A stretch of DNA of 64,000 bases from Bowmanella dokdonensis (GCF_017254865.1 NZ_JAFKCV010000018.1:1-64000), one strand, 5' to 3'; shown: positions 43,841-53,175, numbered from the stretch's first letter. Numbers and translations: made by a program. Notes: generated from the sequence alone by a model not told the origin.

Positions 43841-45439
43841 TCAGGCACAGGTCCTGGCCTGCAAAGCAAAATAGTCCTGCAGGAACGCATCGAATGAGAG
43901 GCTGTCCGATGCCTCCTCTTCTGCCTGGCGTTGCCAGGACTGTTCCACCATCCTAAGTAGTTCTTCCTTGCTATGGAAACTGTATTCATGCAACAGCAAT
44001 CGCTGCTTGTACTGCTGGGCCATTTCCAATGCATACTGACCGGTATTCTGGCCGCTGCTTTGCAGATGGTCCAGAATCCGGGCGGAAGGTGTCAGAGCCG
44101 GTTCCAGCACCTTCTCAAGTTCAGTGGTCACTGAAGCCGAATAATGATCACAGCCCATTGCCTCATCCATCACTCTGGCAACCTGACCTATATCGGCAAA
44201 CAACTGTTGTGCCCAGGCCTGCAATGACAAGCTCTGGCCGGACTTGCTCAGCATCAGGCCGGGGCGGCGTCCCTCGGTCACGACGGCGCGCAGATTCCGG
44301 TCCGTCTCGGCAAAGTCTTCCTGAGTCATACTGGCGCTCGGATGAATCGCACAGTAGACCAAGAACGCGTCCAGAAAATAGAACTGATTCAGACAGATGC
44401 CCACTTCGCTGAAAGGGTTGACGTCCAGAGCCCGTACCTCTATGTAACTCACTCCCCGTTCGGCCAGGGCGTCAGACGGCTTTTCCAGTCGCCGGGTCGG
44501 CTGCTTGGGCCGGATGGGCGAGTAAAGCTCGTTTTCAATCTGCAGGACATTGGCGTTAAGCTGCTGATATTCGCCGTCCTTCTTACCCGCAAAACGGGCA
44601 AACTCCCTCGAAGGTGTACGAATGGCCTCGCGCAGAGAACCAAGATACTTGTCCAACTGGTTATAACAGATGTTCAGGCCGGACTGGGCCTTGTTGGTAT
44701 AGCCTAAATCACTCATGCGCAAGGAGGTAGCGTAAGGCAGGTAGCAGGAACCGCCCGGCAGGGTTTCAAACGGCAGGCTGGTTTCCTTGCCCTGCAGGAA
44801 CGAACTGCACAGCGCCGGCGAGGCACCATATAAGTAAGGAATTAACCAGCAGAAGCGACGGTAGTTACGGATCAGAGCGAAATAAGCCTCGGAAATGCCG
44901 TCCTGATCGGCCTGACGACTCGATACCTCAGGCAGCCAACTTTGCCAGAATGCCCTGGGCAGGGAAAAATTAAAATGCACTCCGGCAATCGCCTGCATCA
45001 TGCTGCCATAGCGATTTTTCAACCCTGTGCGGTAAAGGGTTTTCATCCTGCCCACATTTGAGGTGCCATACCGGGCCAGGGGAATACTGTCCTCGCTGTC
45101 TATATAACAGGGCATACTCACCGGCCACAGGCGCTCGTCGCCCAGGTGTTCAAGCACAAACTTATGGATGTCACGCAGTTGGGCCAGAGCTTGTCTGGGA
45201 TCGGCATGAGGCTGGGTAATAAATTCCAGCAAGGCTTCAGAGAAATCCGTGGTGATCAGGTCATGACAAAGTGCTGAGCCGAGCGTTCTTGGGTGTGGGG
45301 TTTGCGCAATACTGCCATCGGCATTGATGCGCAGCGCCTCCCGCTCAATGCCCCGCAGAATGCCTTTCAGGGTGTCGGCGACCTGCGGTTTGGCCAATAT
45401 GGCCAGCCGCGCGGCGAAAGTTGAGTCATGTTGCTGCAA
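43841..45439 (-). CDS. gshA: Glutamate-cysteine ligase GshA
   Basis: First step of glutathione synthesis: joins L-glutamate and L-cysteine using ATP. The 532 residues fit the gammaproteobacterial type 1 family. FKGILRGIEREALRI-type N-terminus (LKGILRGIEREALRINADG), DFSEALLEFITQP, FNFSLP, LRMSDLGYTNKAQ and YIEVRALDVNPF are recognisable. Feedback by glutathione is typical. A small open frame of unknown status starts upstream (45448-45645). Confidence 0.96.
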   Translation of the reverse strand: MQQHDSTFAARLAILAKPQVADTLKGILRGIEREALRINADGSIAQTPHPRTLGSALCHDLITTDFSEALLEFITQPHADPRQALAQLRDIHKFVLEHLGDERLWPVSMPCYIDSEDSIPLARYGTSNVGRMKTLYRTGLKNRYGSMMQAIAGVHFNFSLPRAFWQSWLPEVSSRQADQDGISEAYFALIRNYRRFCWLIPYLYGASPALCSSFLQGKETSLPFETLPGGSCYLPYATSLRMSDLGYTNKAQSGLNICYNQLDKYLGSLREAIRTPSREFARFAGKKDGEYQQLNANVLQIENELYSPIRPKQPTRRLEKPSDALAERGVSYIEVRALDVNPFSEVGICLNQFYFLDAFLVYCAIHPSASMTQEDFAETDRNLRAVVTEGRRPGLMLSKSGQSLSLQAWAQQLFADIGQVARVMDEAMGCDHYSASVTTELEKVLEPALTPSARILDHLQSSGQNTGQYALEMAQQYKQRLLLHEYSFHSKEELLRMVEQSWQRQAEEEASDSLSFDAFLQDYFALQARTCA

Positions 45440-45447
45440 AATAGATC

Positions 45448-45645
45448 CTAGTTTGGCTTCTGAACCCCTTTAGTGGGGAGCATAATGGTAATTTCAAGCA
45501 ATGCAACCAATGCAGATACGGCCAGACCCTGGCCTTTCCATCCGATCTGATTAATCATTGCGTCCAGGGACCACCATGACCCGCCGGACAACAGATTGAT
45601 TTCACCCTCTGTATTGTCCGCCTGAGCATGGACCAACAAAATCAT
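45448..45645 (-). CDS. Possible small protein upstream of gshA
   Basis: A 65-codon frame 8 bp upstream of gshA. It begins MILLVHAQADNTEGE, ends EITIMLPTKGVQKPN, and has one moderately hydrophobic stretch (GLAVSALVALLEITIML). No family is recognised and no good Shine-Dalgarno precedes the ATG. The frame is open for a further 16 codons upstream without a start, so it could also be a decayed gene. Confidence 0.3.
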   Translation of the reverse strand: MILLVHAQADNTEGEINLLSGGSWWSLDAMINQIGWKGQGLAVSALVALLEITIMLPTKGVQKPN

Positions 45646-45784
45646 GTTCCATTGCCGTACCGGGCTTCTTATAACAGAATACTCCCTGGCTCTGGCAGTG
45701 GGAAGTCACTGCCTGCGTCGAAGAGAAGCACTTTTCGGTCGGCTGTCAGTCAAATCAGCCATCGTTTGAAGTCAGGAGTTTAAT

Positions 45785-46354
45785 ATGCAAGCCAAGGAAT
45801 ACTTCGACAGTCCATTTGCCATCGAGCAATTGGGCGGCGACGAGCCCCTGCTCTGTCGCCTGCTGGATCGGTTCGTTGAGCAATACGCCACCAGCGCCGG
45901 AGAAGTAGCAGAGTTACTGCAGCAGGGTCAATGGCAACAGGCCAGACAACTGGTGCACACGGTGAAAGGCGTGGCTGGTAATCTGGGTATGCGACCCCTT
46001 TATCAGACGAGCAATGCATTGGAGCAGTTGCTCAAGCAGAAGTCGCCGGATTCGGCAGCCCAACTGGTTCATTACCGGCAGGACCTGCAACTGACCCTGG
46101 AGGCGTTGAATGAATTTCGCCGCCAGCAAGTCGGACAGACTGCCAGTCCCGCAGCATCAATCCAGCAACTGGATAGCGACAAGGCTCGTCAGATGCTGCT
46201 GGAGACACTCAGGCGAAACGAATTTATCGCCCCCAATCGGCTGGACGCTCTGCTGGTGGCCCTGCCACTGAGCGCTTCCCGACGGCATGAACTCAGGGAA
46301 TGCATCAGTGATCTCAACTATTCCGCTGCTCTAGAGCTGCTGCAAGAGACGTGA
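45785..46354 (+). CDS. Hpt domain phosphotransfer protein
   Basis: A 189-residue protein with an N-terminal histidine phosphotransfer domain (about 15-110). The phosphorylatable histidine is His58 in RQLVHTVKGVAGNLGM, the classic HxxKG motif. The C-terminal half (about 125-189) is helical and unassigned. Such free-standing Hpt proteins relay phosphate between a hybrid kinase and a response regulator; neither is nearby. Good ribosome-binding site (TCAGGAG). A perfect 7-bp hairpin (45694-45713) lies in its leader region. Confidence 0.9.
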   Translation: MQAKEYFDSPFAIEQLGGDEPLLCRLLDRFVEQYATSAGEVAELLQQGQWQQARQLVHTVKGVAGNLGMRPLYQTSNALEQLLKQKSPDSAAQLVHYRQDLQLTLEALNEFRRQQVGQTASPAASIQQLDSDKARQMLLETLRRNEFIAPNRLDALLVALPLSASRRHELRECISDLNYSAALELLQET

Positions 46355-46391
46355 AATTGACAAACAGACGTACTCCGGATCCCCTTATCTG

Positions 46392-47105
46392 ATGGCCAAC
46401 TCCTCCGTCATTGACATCCTGTACCAATGTGACAGTTTTGTTCTGGTCAATAAACCCATTGGCCTTGGTATGCATCAGGAAGGTGAGACACCCGGCCTGG
46501 TTACCGTACTCAGCCGACAGTTGGGCGATACCCCGCTGTTTCTGGTCCACAGGCTGGACAAGGTGACCTCCGGCCTGTTGTTGCTGGCCAAGGATGCAGA
46601 CAGTGCTGCCCAGCTCAGTGGACTGTTTGCCAGACGGGAAGTGGAAAAATACTATCTGGCCCTGATCGATCGTAAGCCCGGCAAGAAGCAGGGCGCAATC
46701 ATAGGTGACATGCAAAAGGCCAGGCGGGGCCAGTGGAAGCTCACCGGCAGTCGCCAGAATCCTGCCGTCAGTCAGTTTTTCAGCCGGAGTACCGGCGACA
46801 GACAACGTCTGGTACTGTTGAAGCCTGCCACCGGCAAGACTCACCAGTTAAGAGTGGCATTAAAAAGTCTCGGCAGCCCGATTATCGGCGATACCCTTTA
46901 TGGGGGGAGCTCAGCGGATCGGACCTATCTGCATGCTTTTGCCCTGCGATTCAGGCATCGACAACAGGATTTTGCCTTCCTTTGCAGACCCAGCCAGGGC
47001 CAGCTATATGAGACAACCGGCTGCCAGCACGCGCTACAGTCATTCACTGCCCCCTGGGATCAAGCCTGGCCCGAGCTGAAATCCGGCAGACAAGCTGATG
47101 AGTAA
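46392..47105 (+). CDS. RluA-family pseudouridine synthase (TIGR01621 type)
   Basis: A 237-residue enzyme with the RluA-type catalytic motif HRLDKVTSG (catalytic Asp56), FARREVEKYYLALI and GKTHQLRVALKSLGSPIIGDTLYGG. No S4 domain. The pattern fits the TIGR01621 branch, whose RNA target is not known. It lies 37 bp after the Hpt gene and overlaps vanZ by 8 bp (ATGAGTAA), so the three or four genes up to panE may be one transcript. Confidence 0.9.
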   Translation: MANSSVIDILYQCDSFVLVNKPIGLGMHQEGETPGLVTVLSRQLGDTPLFLVHRLDKVTSGLLLLAKDADSAAQLSGLFARREVEKYYLALIDRKPGKKQGAIIGDMQKARRGQWKLTGSRQNPAVSQFFSRSTGDRQRLVLLKPATGKTHQLRVALKSLGSPIIGDTLYGGSSADRTYLHAFALRFRHRQQDFAFLCRPSQGQLYETTGCQHALQSFTAPWDQAWPELKSGRQADE

Positions 47106-47475
47106 CAATCCCTATCCTGCCAACCTGGTCACCCATCCCCGGGTTTTCTTTGTGATGCTCCTGGCGCTGACCTGCTTTTGTCTATTGCTATGGGTGCCCA
47201 TCGAATACCTGTTTATTGATACCAGTCTGGACAAGCACTATCACTTGCTGTTTTTTACCGGTCTGACGTTGCTGTGCAGACTGAGCCTTCGCCTGCACTT
47301 TTTTTGGTTGGTAAGTCTTTTGATTCTTTTTGCCGTTCTGACCGAATTGTCACAGTTCTGGATCGCCTACCGGCACAGTAGCTGGGGAGATCTTCAGGCC
47401 AACCTGCTGGGTATTGCTCTGGGCTTTATCTTGAGCACAATGACTGCCTGGCGGCAAAAAAGGAAACGAGATTGA
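47098..47475 (+). CDS. VanZ family membrane protein
   Basis: A 125-residue protein with four hydrophobic helices (about 15-35, 45-62, 66-85, 100-118). DKHYHLLFFTGLTLLCRLSL and LTELSQFWIAYRHSSWGDLQANLLGIALGF carry the VanZ-like family core, with the acidic and Asp residues at the usual places. The role is unknown; in other bacteria VanZ-like proteins influence resistance or phosphatidic metabolism. It is 4 bp overlapped with panE (TTGA). Confidence 0.9.
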   Translation: MSNNPYPANLVTHPRVFFVMLLALTCFCLLLWVPIEYLFIDTSLDKHYHLLFFTGLTLLCRLSLRLHFFWLVSLLILFAVLTELSQFWIAYRHSSWGDLQANLLGIALGFILSTMTAWRQKRKRD

Positions 47476-48350
47476 AAACGGTGATTCTGGGCCAGGGCGC
47501 CATCGGCACCCTGCTGGCAGCCAGGTGCGAACAACTGCACCTGGACTATGCCGTAATGGGGCGTCAGACCCGCTTGCACACTCTGCATTTCCAGCCCCTT
47601 ACCGGAGCGGGACAGATCTTGAGCTCCCCCTCCATCAGCCCCGCCCAGCTCAGAGGCGACGAGTTATTGCTCCTTCCTCTCAAGGCTTATCAGCTATTGC
47701 CTGCCATCCAATCCCTCAAGCCTTTTCTGCACCAACAGCCCTTGCTGCTTTTGCACAATGGAATGGGGGTCCTGGACGAAGTACAGCCGTTGCTCGCCGG
47801 ACATACTGTGATTCAGGGTATCACCCGTCTGGCGGTGCTCAAAGAGGGAAGCCAGGTCAGGGAGACGGGCCGGGGTGCCACGGATCTGGCCTGGGTGACA
47901 GGCTGCAATGCTCAGGCAAAGGACGTCCTCAACACGCTGTTGTCTCCCTGCACCTGGCATGCCGATCTGCTTCCGGCTATGTGGCAGAAGCTGGCCGTCA
48001 ATGCGGTAATCAATCCTCTGACCGCCCTGTACCAGATTAAGAACGGTGAACTGGCTGCCAAGGCGCACCGCAGCGCTATCCATCAGCTTTGCAAAGAAAT
48101 CGGCCAGCTGATGCAAACCCTCAAACTACCGGGGGCCGGCAACCTGGAGGCGACGGTCTTACAGGTCATTCAGGCCACAGCCGACAACAACTCCTCCATG
48201 TACCAGGATCTTCGCCTTGGCCAGCGTACTGAGATCGACTATATCAATGGTTTTGTCTGTAAGAAAGCCCATGAGTTGGGCTTGCAGGTACCCCACAACG
48301 AAGCATTGTGGCGCCAGATCAAGGCGCAGGAGCAAACAACGGGATCCTGA
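47472..48350 (+). CDS. panE: 2-Dehydropantoate 2-reductase PanE
   Basis: Reduces ketopantoate to pantoate with NADPH in coenzyme A synthesis. The 292 residues start with a nucleotide motif GQGAIGTLLA and contain LLPLKAYQL, LLLHNGMG (ketopantoate region), WQKLAVNAVINPLTALY with the catalytic lysine, and TEIDYINGF. The start is TTG overlapping the vanZ stop as TTGA, with AGGAAACGAG upstream. Confidence 0.93.
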   Translation: MKTVILGQGAIGTLLAARCEQLHLDYAVMGRQTRLHTLHFQPLTGAGQILSSPSISPAQLRGDELLLLPLKAYQLLPAIQSLKPFLHQQPLLLLHNGMGVLDEVQPLLAGHTVIQGITRLAVLKEGSQVRETGRGATDLAWVTGCNAQAKDVLNTLLSPCTWHADLLPAMWQKLAVNAVINPLTALYQIKNGELAAKAHRSAIHQLCKEIGQLMQTLKLPGAGNLEATVLQVIQATADNNSSMYQDLRLGQRTEIDYINGFVCKKAHELGLQVPHNEALWRQIKAQEQTTGS

Positions 48351-48420
48351 ACTTTCGCCCTCTTCCTCCAAGGGCGACCGACAGATACAGGAAAAGCCAC
48401 CCTGCGGGGCCTGCACCGGC

Positions 48421-49875
48421 CTAGGGCCGGTACACCCACACGTTCTGGTGCCCCTGTTCATGCAACAACAGGGCTTGCATCTTGCTCATCACGCCCCGGC
48501 CACAGAACAGATAATACTGCTGCTGAGGATCCAGATCGGCAAACTGGGTTGAAAGCTTATAAAAGGGCAGATGCTTGACTTCATGGCCGCTGACCTCCAA
48601 CGGCTGTTCCTCCTCCTCTTCCGGGCCGCGAATATCCAGCACTATGGCCCCAGGAGGCAGTGAATCACTGGAAGCCACTTCCTGTACCTCCTGGTCAGCT
48701 TCCTGGGCGATACGGCGGATATCCAGCACATTGGCCGCCCTGACCACTGTCTCGATCAGTCCCTCATCCAGTTTGGCCTCTTCCAGCTCTACCAGAGCCA
48801 AATCGGCCTTGACGGTAGGCTTTTTCGAAATTACCCCGCAATACTCCGGCATACTCTTGGCAAAATCTTCCGTGCCTATCTGTCTGGCTTGCTGAATAAT
48901 GTCCGACTTGTCCCAGCAAATAAGGGGCCGCAGCATCAGCTTGTCGGTGGCCCGATCGATGACCGCCAGATTAGACAGGGTCTGACTGGACACCTGGCCC
49001 ATGGCCTCTCCCGTGACCAGGGTGGAAATGGCCAGGTTGTCCGCCACGATACTGGCAGCTTTGAGCATCAGACGTTTAAGCACCACCCCCATCAGGCCGT
49101 TGTCGACCCGCTCCAGTATCTGCGCCACTACCGGCTCGAAATCCACTCCAACAAACTTGACCCGGTGCGAAACCCCGAATTGCCTCCACAGGTAACAGGC
49201 CACCTGTTTGACCCCAATTTCATGCTGACGGCCGCCCAGGTTGAAAAAGCAATAGTGGGTGCGGGCGCCACGGCGGATCATCTGGTAGCTGGCCACCCCG
49301 GAATCGAAACCGCCGGAGATTAGTGACAACACATCCTCCTGGGTTGGCAAGGGCATGCCGCCCAGGCAACGAAAGCGTGCATCAATGATCAACAGGTGTT
49401 CCTTGTCCACTTCCAACTCGACCACCACCTCCGGCTGGCTGAGGTCCACGCCACCGGTCTGGCAGTGCTGGTTCAGGCCGCCACCCACATAACGGGCAAC
49501 ATCCATTGAAGTGAAATCATGCTTGCCGCGCCGGCGGACCCTGACCGCAAAGCGCTTCCCGGCTAACTTGTCTCCCCAGACCGCACGAACCTGCTGATAG
49601 ATATCATCCAGATCCTGGTACTCTGATTCCCGGACCCGCAGGCACTGTTCGATACCGGGTATACGTCTTAGCTGGTCCACCACCAGGGCGTCGTCCTCGG
49701 GCGTTTCGGTGCGGGCCTGCAGGACCAGTTTGTCCCAACGGTTCCAGACGGATACCTTGAATTCATAGGCCTTGAAGATATTGCGCACATTGGATTCCAA
49801 CATCCGGGTAAAACGACGTCGGACCGAGTCGCTCTTGATGGCAATTTCGGGGTGCAGTTTGAGGATATATTTCAT
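48421..49875 (-). CDS. thiI: tRNA 4-thiouridine synthase ThiI (with rhodanese domain)
   Basis: Makes s4U8 in tRNA and supplies sulfur for thiamine thiazole in some bacteria. The 484 residues have an N-terminal NFLD/THUMP part, a PP-loop ATP site SGGFDSGVASYQM, and a C-terminal rhodanese domain with the sulfur-carrier cysteine in YLFCGRGVMSKMQ near the C-terminus. Start 49875 (MKYILKLHPEIAIKS) matches E. coli; the frame stays open to 50094 but that part is a shadow of upstream DNA. Confidence 0.95.
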   Translation of the reverse strand: MKYILKLHPEIAIKSDSVRRRFTRMLESNVRNIFKAYEFKVSVWNRWDKLVLQARTETPEDDALVVDQLRRIPGIEQCLRVRESEYQDLDDIYQQVRAVWGDKLAGKRFAVRVRRRGKHDFTSMDVARYVGGGLNQHCQTGGVDLSQPEVVVELEVDKEHLLIIDARFRCLGGMPLPTQEDVLSLISGGFDSGVASYQMIRRGARTHYCFFNLGGRQHEIGVKQVACYLWRQFGVSHRVKFVGVDFEPVVAQILERVDNGLMGVVLKRLMLKAASIVADNLAISTLVTGEAMGQVSSQTLSNLAVIDRATDKLMLRPLICWDKSDIIQQARQIGTEDFAKSMPEYCGVISKKPTVKADLALVELEEAKLDEGLIETVVRAANVLDIRRIAQEADQEVQEVASSDSLPPGAIVLDIRGPEEEEEQPLEVSGHEVKHLPFYKLSTQFADLDPQQQYYLFCGRGVMSKMQALLLHEQGHQNVWVYRP

Positions 49876-49963
49876 GGGCAGCTTAGACTGGCCTGCAGGG
49901 AAAAAAGTGCGCGGGATTATAGCAGACCGGGGAGGCCCTGGGGAGCCGCAGGGCGATCGTCCG

Positions 49964-50905
49964 TTATTGCTGGGCTTCGGGCTCGACGATGGAAATGGGT
50001 TCTGACTGCATGGGCTCACCCTGATTAATGGCAATTTCCACACGACGGTTGCGGCTGCGACCTTCTGCTGTGGTGTTGGGGGCCAGGGGCGCATTGTCGG
50101 CCTTGCCCACCACCGACATGCGGGATTCGTCGAAGCCCTCTGCTCCGCGCATGGCCTCCGCTACGGCCACCGCCCGCTGGGCAGAAAGATCCCAGTTTGA
50201 GCGATAGAGTTCATTGGAAACCTGCTGATTGTCGCTGTGGCCGGACACTTCAATTTTACCCGGGATATCCGCCAGCAGGCTGCCGACCTTACGCAGGACT
50301 GGAACGAACTGGGGCTGCAGGAAGGCGGAGCCCGCAGAGAATGAACCGTTTTCACGGATCCGAATGGTGATCTGTTGGCCCAATGACTCCATTTCAATGG
50401 CGCCATCGAGGATCTGCTTCTCCAGTTGCTGGGCGATCTTTTTCACCAGATCATTGGTCTGCTGTTGCTGGGCGGCGGCCTGTGCAGCACTGGCGGCCGT
50501 TTCCTGCGCTGTCTGTTGCGACTTGCCGCCCCGCTGGTTACCCCGCTGTTTCTGCCTTCCGCCGGCCGAATCTTCCTCACCGGCCTGGAATTCCAGCATC
50601 TGCTGGGTCATCTCTATGGTCTGCTGCTGGATATTCTCGATAGGAGTGGGATCGGGCCGGCCAGGACGGAATTCCATGGCAATCACACTGGTGCCCTTGG
50701 GAATATCCTTGACTTCAATCTTGTTCTGCACACCGAAGGCAAACTTCATGGAGCCGGCAATCTGTTTGAACTTGAGGACATCCATCTCAGAAAAGGCCAG
50801 CAACAAGACAAAGAAACACATGAGCAACGACATCAGATCGGCAAATGTCGCCATCCAGGCCGGCAGGCCTGAGGGGCACTTTGGACATTGCTGCTCGTCT
50901 GACAT
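49964..50905 (-). CDS. pomB: Flagellar stator protein PomB/MotB
   Basis: Stator subunit of a polar flagellar motor. The 313 residues have a short cytoplasmic N-terminus, one transmembrane helix (about 18-40) with the ion-binding Asp23 in ATFADLMSLLMCFFVLLLAF, a glutamine-rich plug/linker (about 110-165), and a C-terminal OmpA-like peptidoglycan domain (about 185-300; VSGHSDNQQVSNELYRSNWDLSAQRA). The N-terminal pattern is sodium-type PomB. It follows pomA by 7 bp. Confidence 0.95.
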   Translation of the reverse strand: MSDEQQCPKCPSGLPAWMATFADLMSLLMCFFVLLLAFSEMDVLKFKQIAGSMKFAFGVQNKIEVKDIPKGTSVIAMEFRPGRPDPTPIENIQQQTIEMTQQMLEFQAGEEDSAGGRQKQRGNQRGGKSQQTAQETAASAAQAAAQQQQTNDLVKKIAQQLEKQILDGAIEMESLGQQITIRIRENGSFSAGSAFLQPQFVPVLRKVGSLLADIPGKIEVSGHSDNQQVSNELYRSNWDLSAQRAVAVAEAMRGAEGFDESRMSVVGKADNAPLAPNTTAEGRSRNRRVEIAINQGEPMQSEPISIVEPEAQQ

Positions 50906-50912
50906 TGGTTGC

Positions 50913-51677
50913 TTACTCCTCGGTCTCGCCGGTGGCGCGTTTGTTGGCGGCCAGGTAATTCTTCAGCAGGCCCTCAATTACTCTGGGGTTCTGGCCGTCG
51001 GCAATGCCCAGTATGCCGTCGAGCACCAGGGATTGGTTGAGTTTCTCCTGCCCCGCCCGGTTGACCAGTTTCTGCTGAATGGGCAGAGCCACCACGTTGG
51101 CAAAAAAAGCACCGTACAAAGTGGTCAGCAAAGCCACTGCCATGGCAGGCCCAATGGCCTTGGGGTCGTCCATGTTCGACAGCATGGCTACCAGGCCAAT
51201 CAGGGTACCGATCATCCCCATGGCAGGCGCCACATCGCCCAGTGCCTTGAATATTGAAGCGCCAAATTCATGTCGCTCACTGGTCATATTGATGTCTTTG
51301 GCCAGGGTGGCGCGCACCACGTCCACATCATGACCGTCCACCAGCATGTCGACCCCTTTTTGCATAAAGGGATTGCCAATCTCTGCCTCCTCGAGGGCCA
51401 GGAATCCCCCTTTCCGGGCGGCATCTGCCATTTCCACTATTTTCTGAATCAACTCCTCAGGCTGTTCAATCTTGAACATAAACGCCTTGGCGGCTATTTT
51501 CCCTGCCCCGAAAAACTGGCCCAGGGTATAGGAGGACATGACCACGAATAAGGAACCGCCAAATACAATCAGAATCGACGGCACGTTGACAAACATCATG
51601 ATATCGCCGCCAAGCACCATGGACATGACAATAAAGCCGATGGCCCCCAGCATGCCGATCAGGGTTGCTAAATCCAC
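50913..51677 (-). CDS. pomA: Flagellar stator protein PomA/MotA
   Basis: A 254-residue stator subunit with four transmembrane helices (about 3-23, 30-50, 148-170, 182-205). MDLATLIGMLGAIGFIVMSM and KALGDVAPAMGMIGTLIGLVAMLSNMDDPKAIGPAMAVALLTTLYGAF are typical PomA sequences of sodium-driven polar flagella. Starts with GTG, preceded by GGAGGA. A short open frame upstream (51668-51835) overlaps the start by 10 bp. Confidence 0.95.
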   Translation of the reverse strand: MDLATLIGMLGAIGFIVMSMVLGGDIMMFVNVPSILIVFGGSLFVVMSSYTLGQFFGAGKIAAKAFMFKIEQPEELIQKIVEMADAARKGGFLALEEAEIGNPFMQKGVDMLVDGHDVDVVRATLAKDINMTSERHEFGASIFKALGDVAPAMGMIGTLIGLVAMLSNMDDPKAIGPAMAVALLTTLYGAFFANVVALPIQQKLVNRAGQEKLNQSLVLDGILGIADGQNPRVIEGLLKNYLAANKRATGETEE

Positions 51678-51835
51678 ACTCTCCTCCCCAAAACCCCGGT
51701 CTTCACCGGGTCCAACACTGACAGTTTGATTCCTGTGGCAAACGCGCGATAGACCTGCCTGAGCGGCTCAGGTTCAACCGGATCGCCAGACAGACTGACA
51801 AGAATCTGATCATTTTTCACATCATACTTGGGCAT
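51668..51835 (-). CDS. Possible 55-residue protein overlapping the pomA start
   Basis: An open frame reading MPKYDVKNDQILVSLSGDPV, then RQVYRAFATGIKLSVLDPVK, ending GVLGRRVWI. Its TAG overlaps the pomA GTG start by 10 bp, and the pomA Shine-Dalgarno lies in its last codons. Composition looks protein-like, but there is no strong ribosome-binding site. A 6-bp hairpin (CCCGGT/ACCGGG, 51697-51712) lies inside it, so the segment may instead be a leader that affects pomA. Confidence 0.4.
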   Translation of the reverse strand: MPKYDVKNDQILVSLSGDPVEPEPLRQVYRAFATGIKLSVLDPVKTGVLGRRVWI

Positions 51836-51943
51836 TAAGCTTATCGCAGCCGTTTTTATTGTTTAAGTGACTGAGTTATTTCACCAATTTATCGACGATT
51901 ACAGCGCTTTCTGAAGTGGCTTTTTGTCATCCGGCGAAAGTGT

Positions 51944-51972
51944 TTGACCCCTTACAGGGCCTCAGGTAAGGT
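51944..51972 (+). promoter_or_regulatory. Putative promoter of xseB-ispA-dxs
   Basis: TTGACC (51944-51949), 17 bp, TAAGGT (51967-51972), about 60 bp upstream of xseB. The -35 is near-consensus, the -10 is weak. Confidence 0.4.
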
Positions 51973-52032
51973 GCAAAACCTGTTTCCAAGCCCATCACGG
52001 GCGCAGCAAAACGGCTCCCTGAAGCACATTCT

Positions 52033-52278
52033 ATGACTAGTCGAAAGAAAACCGAAAACCTCTCCTTTGAAGAGTCGCTGGCCGAACTCGAAGCCATTGT
52101 CGAACAGATGGAAAAAGGGGATCTGCCGCTGGAACTGGCCCTGGAAAAGTTCGAGCGCGGCATTCAACTGACCAAGCAAAGTCAGCACAAACTCAGTCAG
52201 GCCGAACAAAAGGTCCGCATCCTGCTTCAACAGCAGGGCCAGGCGGAGCTGATCCCGTTCGACGAAGACAAAGAGTAA
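52033..52278 (+). CDS. xseB: Exodeoxyribonuclease VII small subunit
   Basis: Small subunit of exonuclease VII, which degrades single-stranded DNA into oligonucleotides together with XseA. The 81 residues have the family pattern SFEESLAELEAIVEQMEKGDLPLELALEKFERGIQL, an antiparallel helical hairpin. It is the first gene of xseB-ispA-dxs and ends 3 bp before ispA, the same order as in E. coli. Confidence 0.95.
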   Translation: MTSRKKTENLSFEESLAELEAIVEQMEKGDLPLELALEKFERGIQLTKQSQHKLSQAEQKVRILLQQQGQAELIPFDEDKE

Positions 52279-52281
52279 GCC

Positions 52282-53175
52282 ATGGCCGAGCAATGGCCAA
52301 CCCAGTTGGCTGAATATCAGAACAGAATCAACCGATTGTTGAGCGAACAGGTACAGTCTCTGGCTGATCTGGCGCCGAGGCTTAAATCCGCCATGGAATA
52401 TGCCCTGCTCATCGGCGGCAAGCGGGCCAGGCCCGGTTTGTTGTATGCCACCGGTGAGATGCTGAATGTCCCGCTGAAGGATCTGGATGCCAGCGCCATG
52501 GCCCTTGAATGCATTCATGCCTATTCGCTGGTCCATGACGACCTGCCCTGCATGGATGATGACGATTTACGCCGCGGGCAGCCCACCTGCCATAGAGCTT
52601 TCGATGAAGCCACCGCCGTGCTCGCCGGCGACGCCCTGCAAACCCTGGCTTTTGAATTGCTGGCCAGTTATCCCATGGCGCCGAAGCTGGAAAATCGCCG
52701 GATTGCCTTGGTCAGATTGCTGAGCCGGGCATCGGGCTATGGGGGGATGTGCGGAGGCCAGGCCATGGATCTGGCCGCCACCAATCAGGCGGTCAGTCTG
52801 GAACAACTGGAAAGATTACATACACACAAGACAGGGGCGCTGCTGAAAGCCGCTCTGCAGATGGCCTGTTGTTTATCGGCTGCCACAGAAGCAGAAAAGA
52901 TACAGCTGGACAGCTATGCCAACGCTATCGGTCTTGCCTTCCAGGTCCATGACGACATACTGGATGTGACCAGTGACACCCAGACCCTGGGAAAACGCCA
53001 GGGCTCGGACCAATTGCTGCATAAAAGCACCTATCCCGCCCTGCTCGGGCTCGAACAGGCCAGGGCGCTGACGGACAAGCTTTATCATCAGGCACTTCAA
53101 GCCCTTGAGCCTTTACCCTACAATACCGGCTTTCTGCGATCATTTGCCGGTTACATCATTAATCGCAACCATTAA
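52282..53175 (+). CDS. ispA: Farnesyl diphosphate synthase IspA
   Basis: Condenses IPP with DMAPP and then geranyl-PP to farnesyl-PP. The 297 residues show the all-helical prenyltransferase fold with the first aspartate-rich motif in LVHDDLPCMDDDDLRRG and the second in FQVHDDILDVTSD, plus GKRARPGLLYATG for IPP binding. Product chain length is set by residues before the first motif and fits FPP. Between xseB and dxs; 15-bp gap to dxs. Confidence 0.96.
   Translation: MAEQWPTQLAEYQNRINRLLSEQVQSLADLAPRLKSAMEYALLIGGKRARPGLLYATGEMLNVPLKDLDASAMALECIHAYSLVHDDLPCMDDDDLRRGQPTCHRAFDEATAVLAGDALQTLAFELLASYPMAPKLENRRIALVRLLSRASGYGGMCGGQAMDLAATNQAVSLEQLERLHTHKTGALLKAALQMACCLSAATEAEKIQLDSYANAIGLAFQVHDDILDVTSDTQTLGKRQGSDQLLHKSTYPALLGLEQARALTDKLYHQALQALEPLPYNTGFLRSFAGYIINRNH

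Noticed and set aside
49936-49955. Terminator between pomB and thiI
   Set aside because: A 6-bp GCCCTG/CAGGGC stem exists but no U-tract follows on either strand.
51836-51870. Sigma28 promoter of pomA
   Set aside because: TGCGATAA resembles the -10 box, but the -35 and spacing do not fit, and the start would fall on the small frame's ATG.
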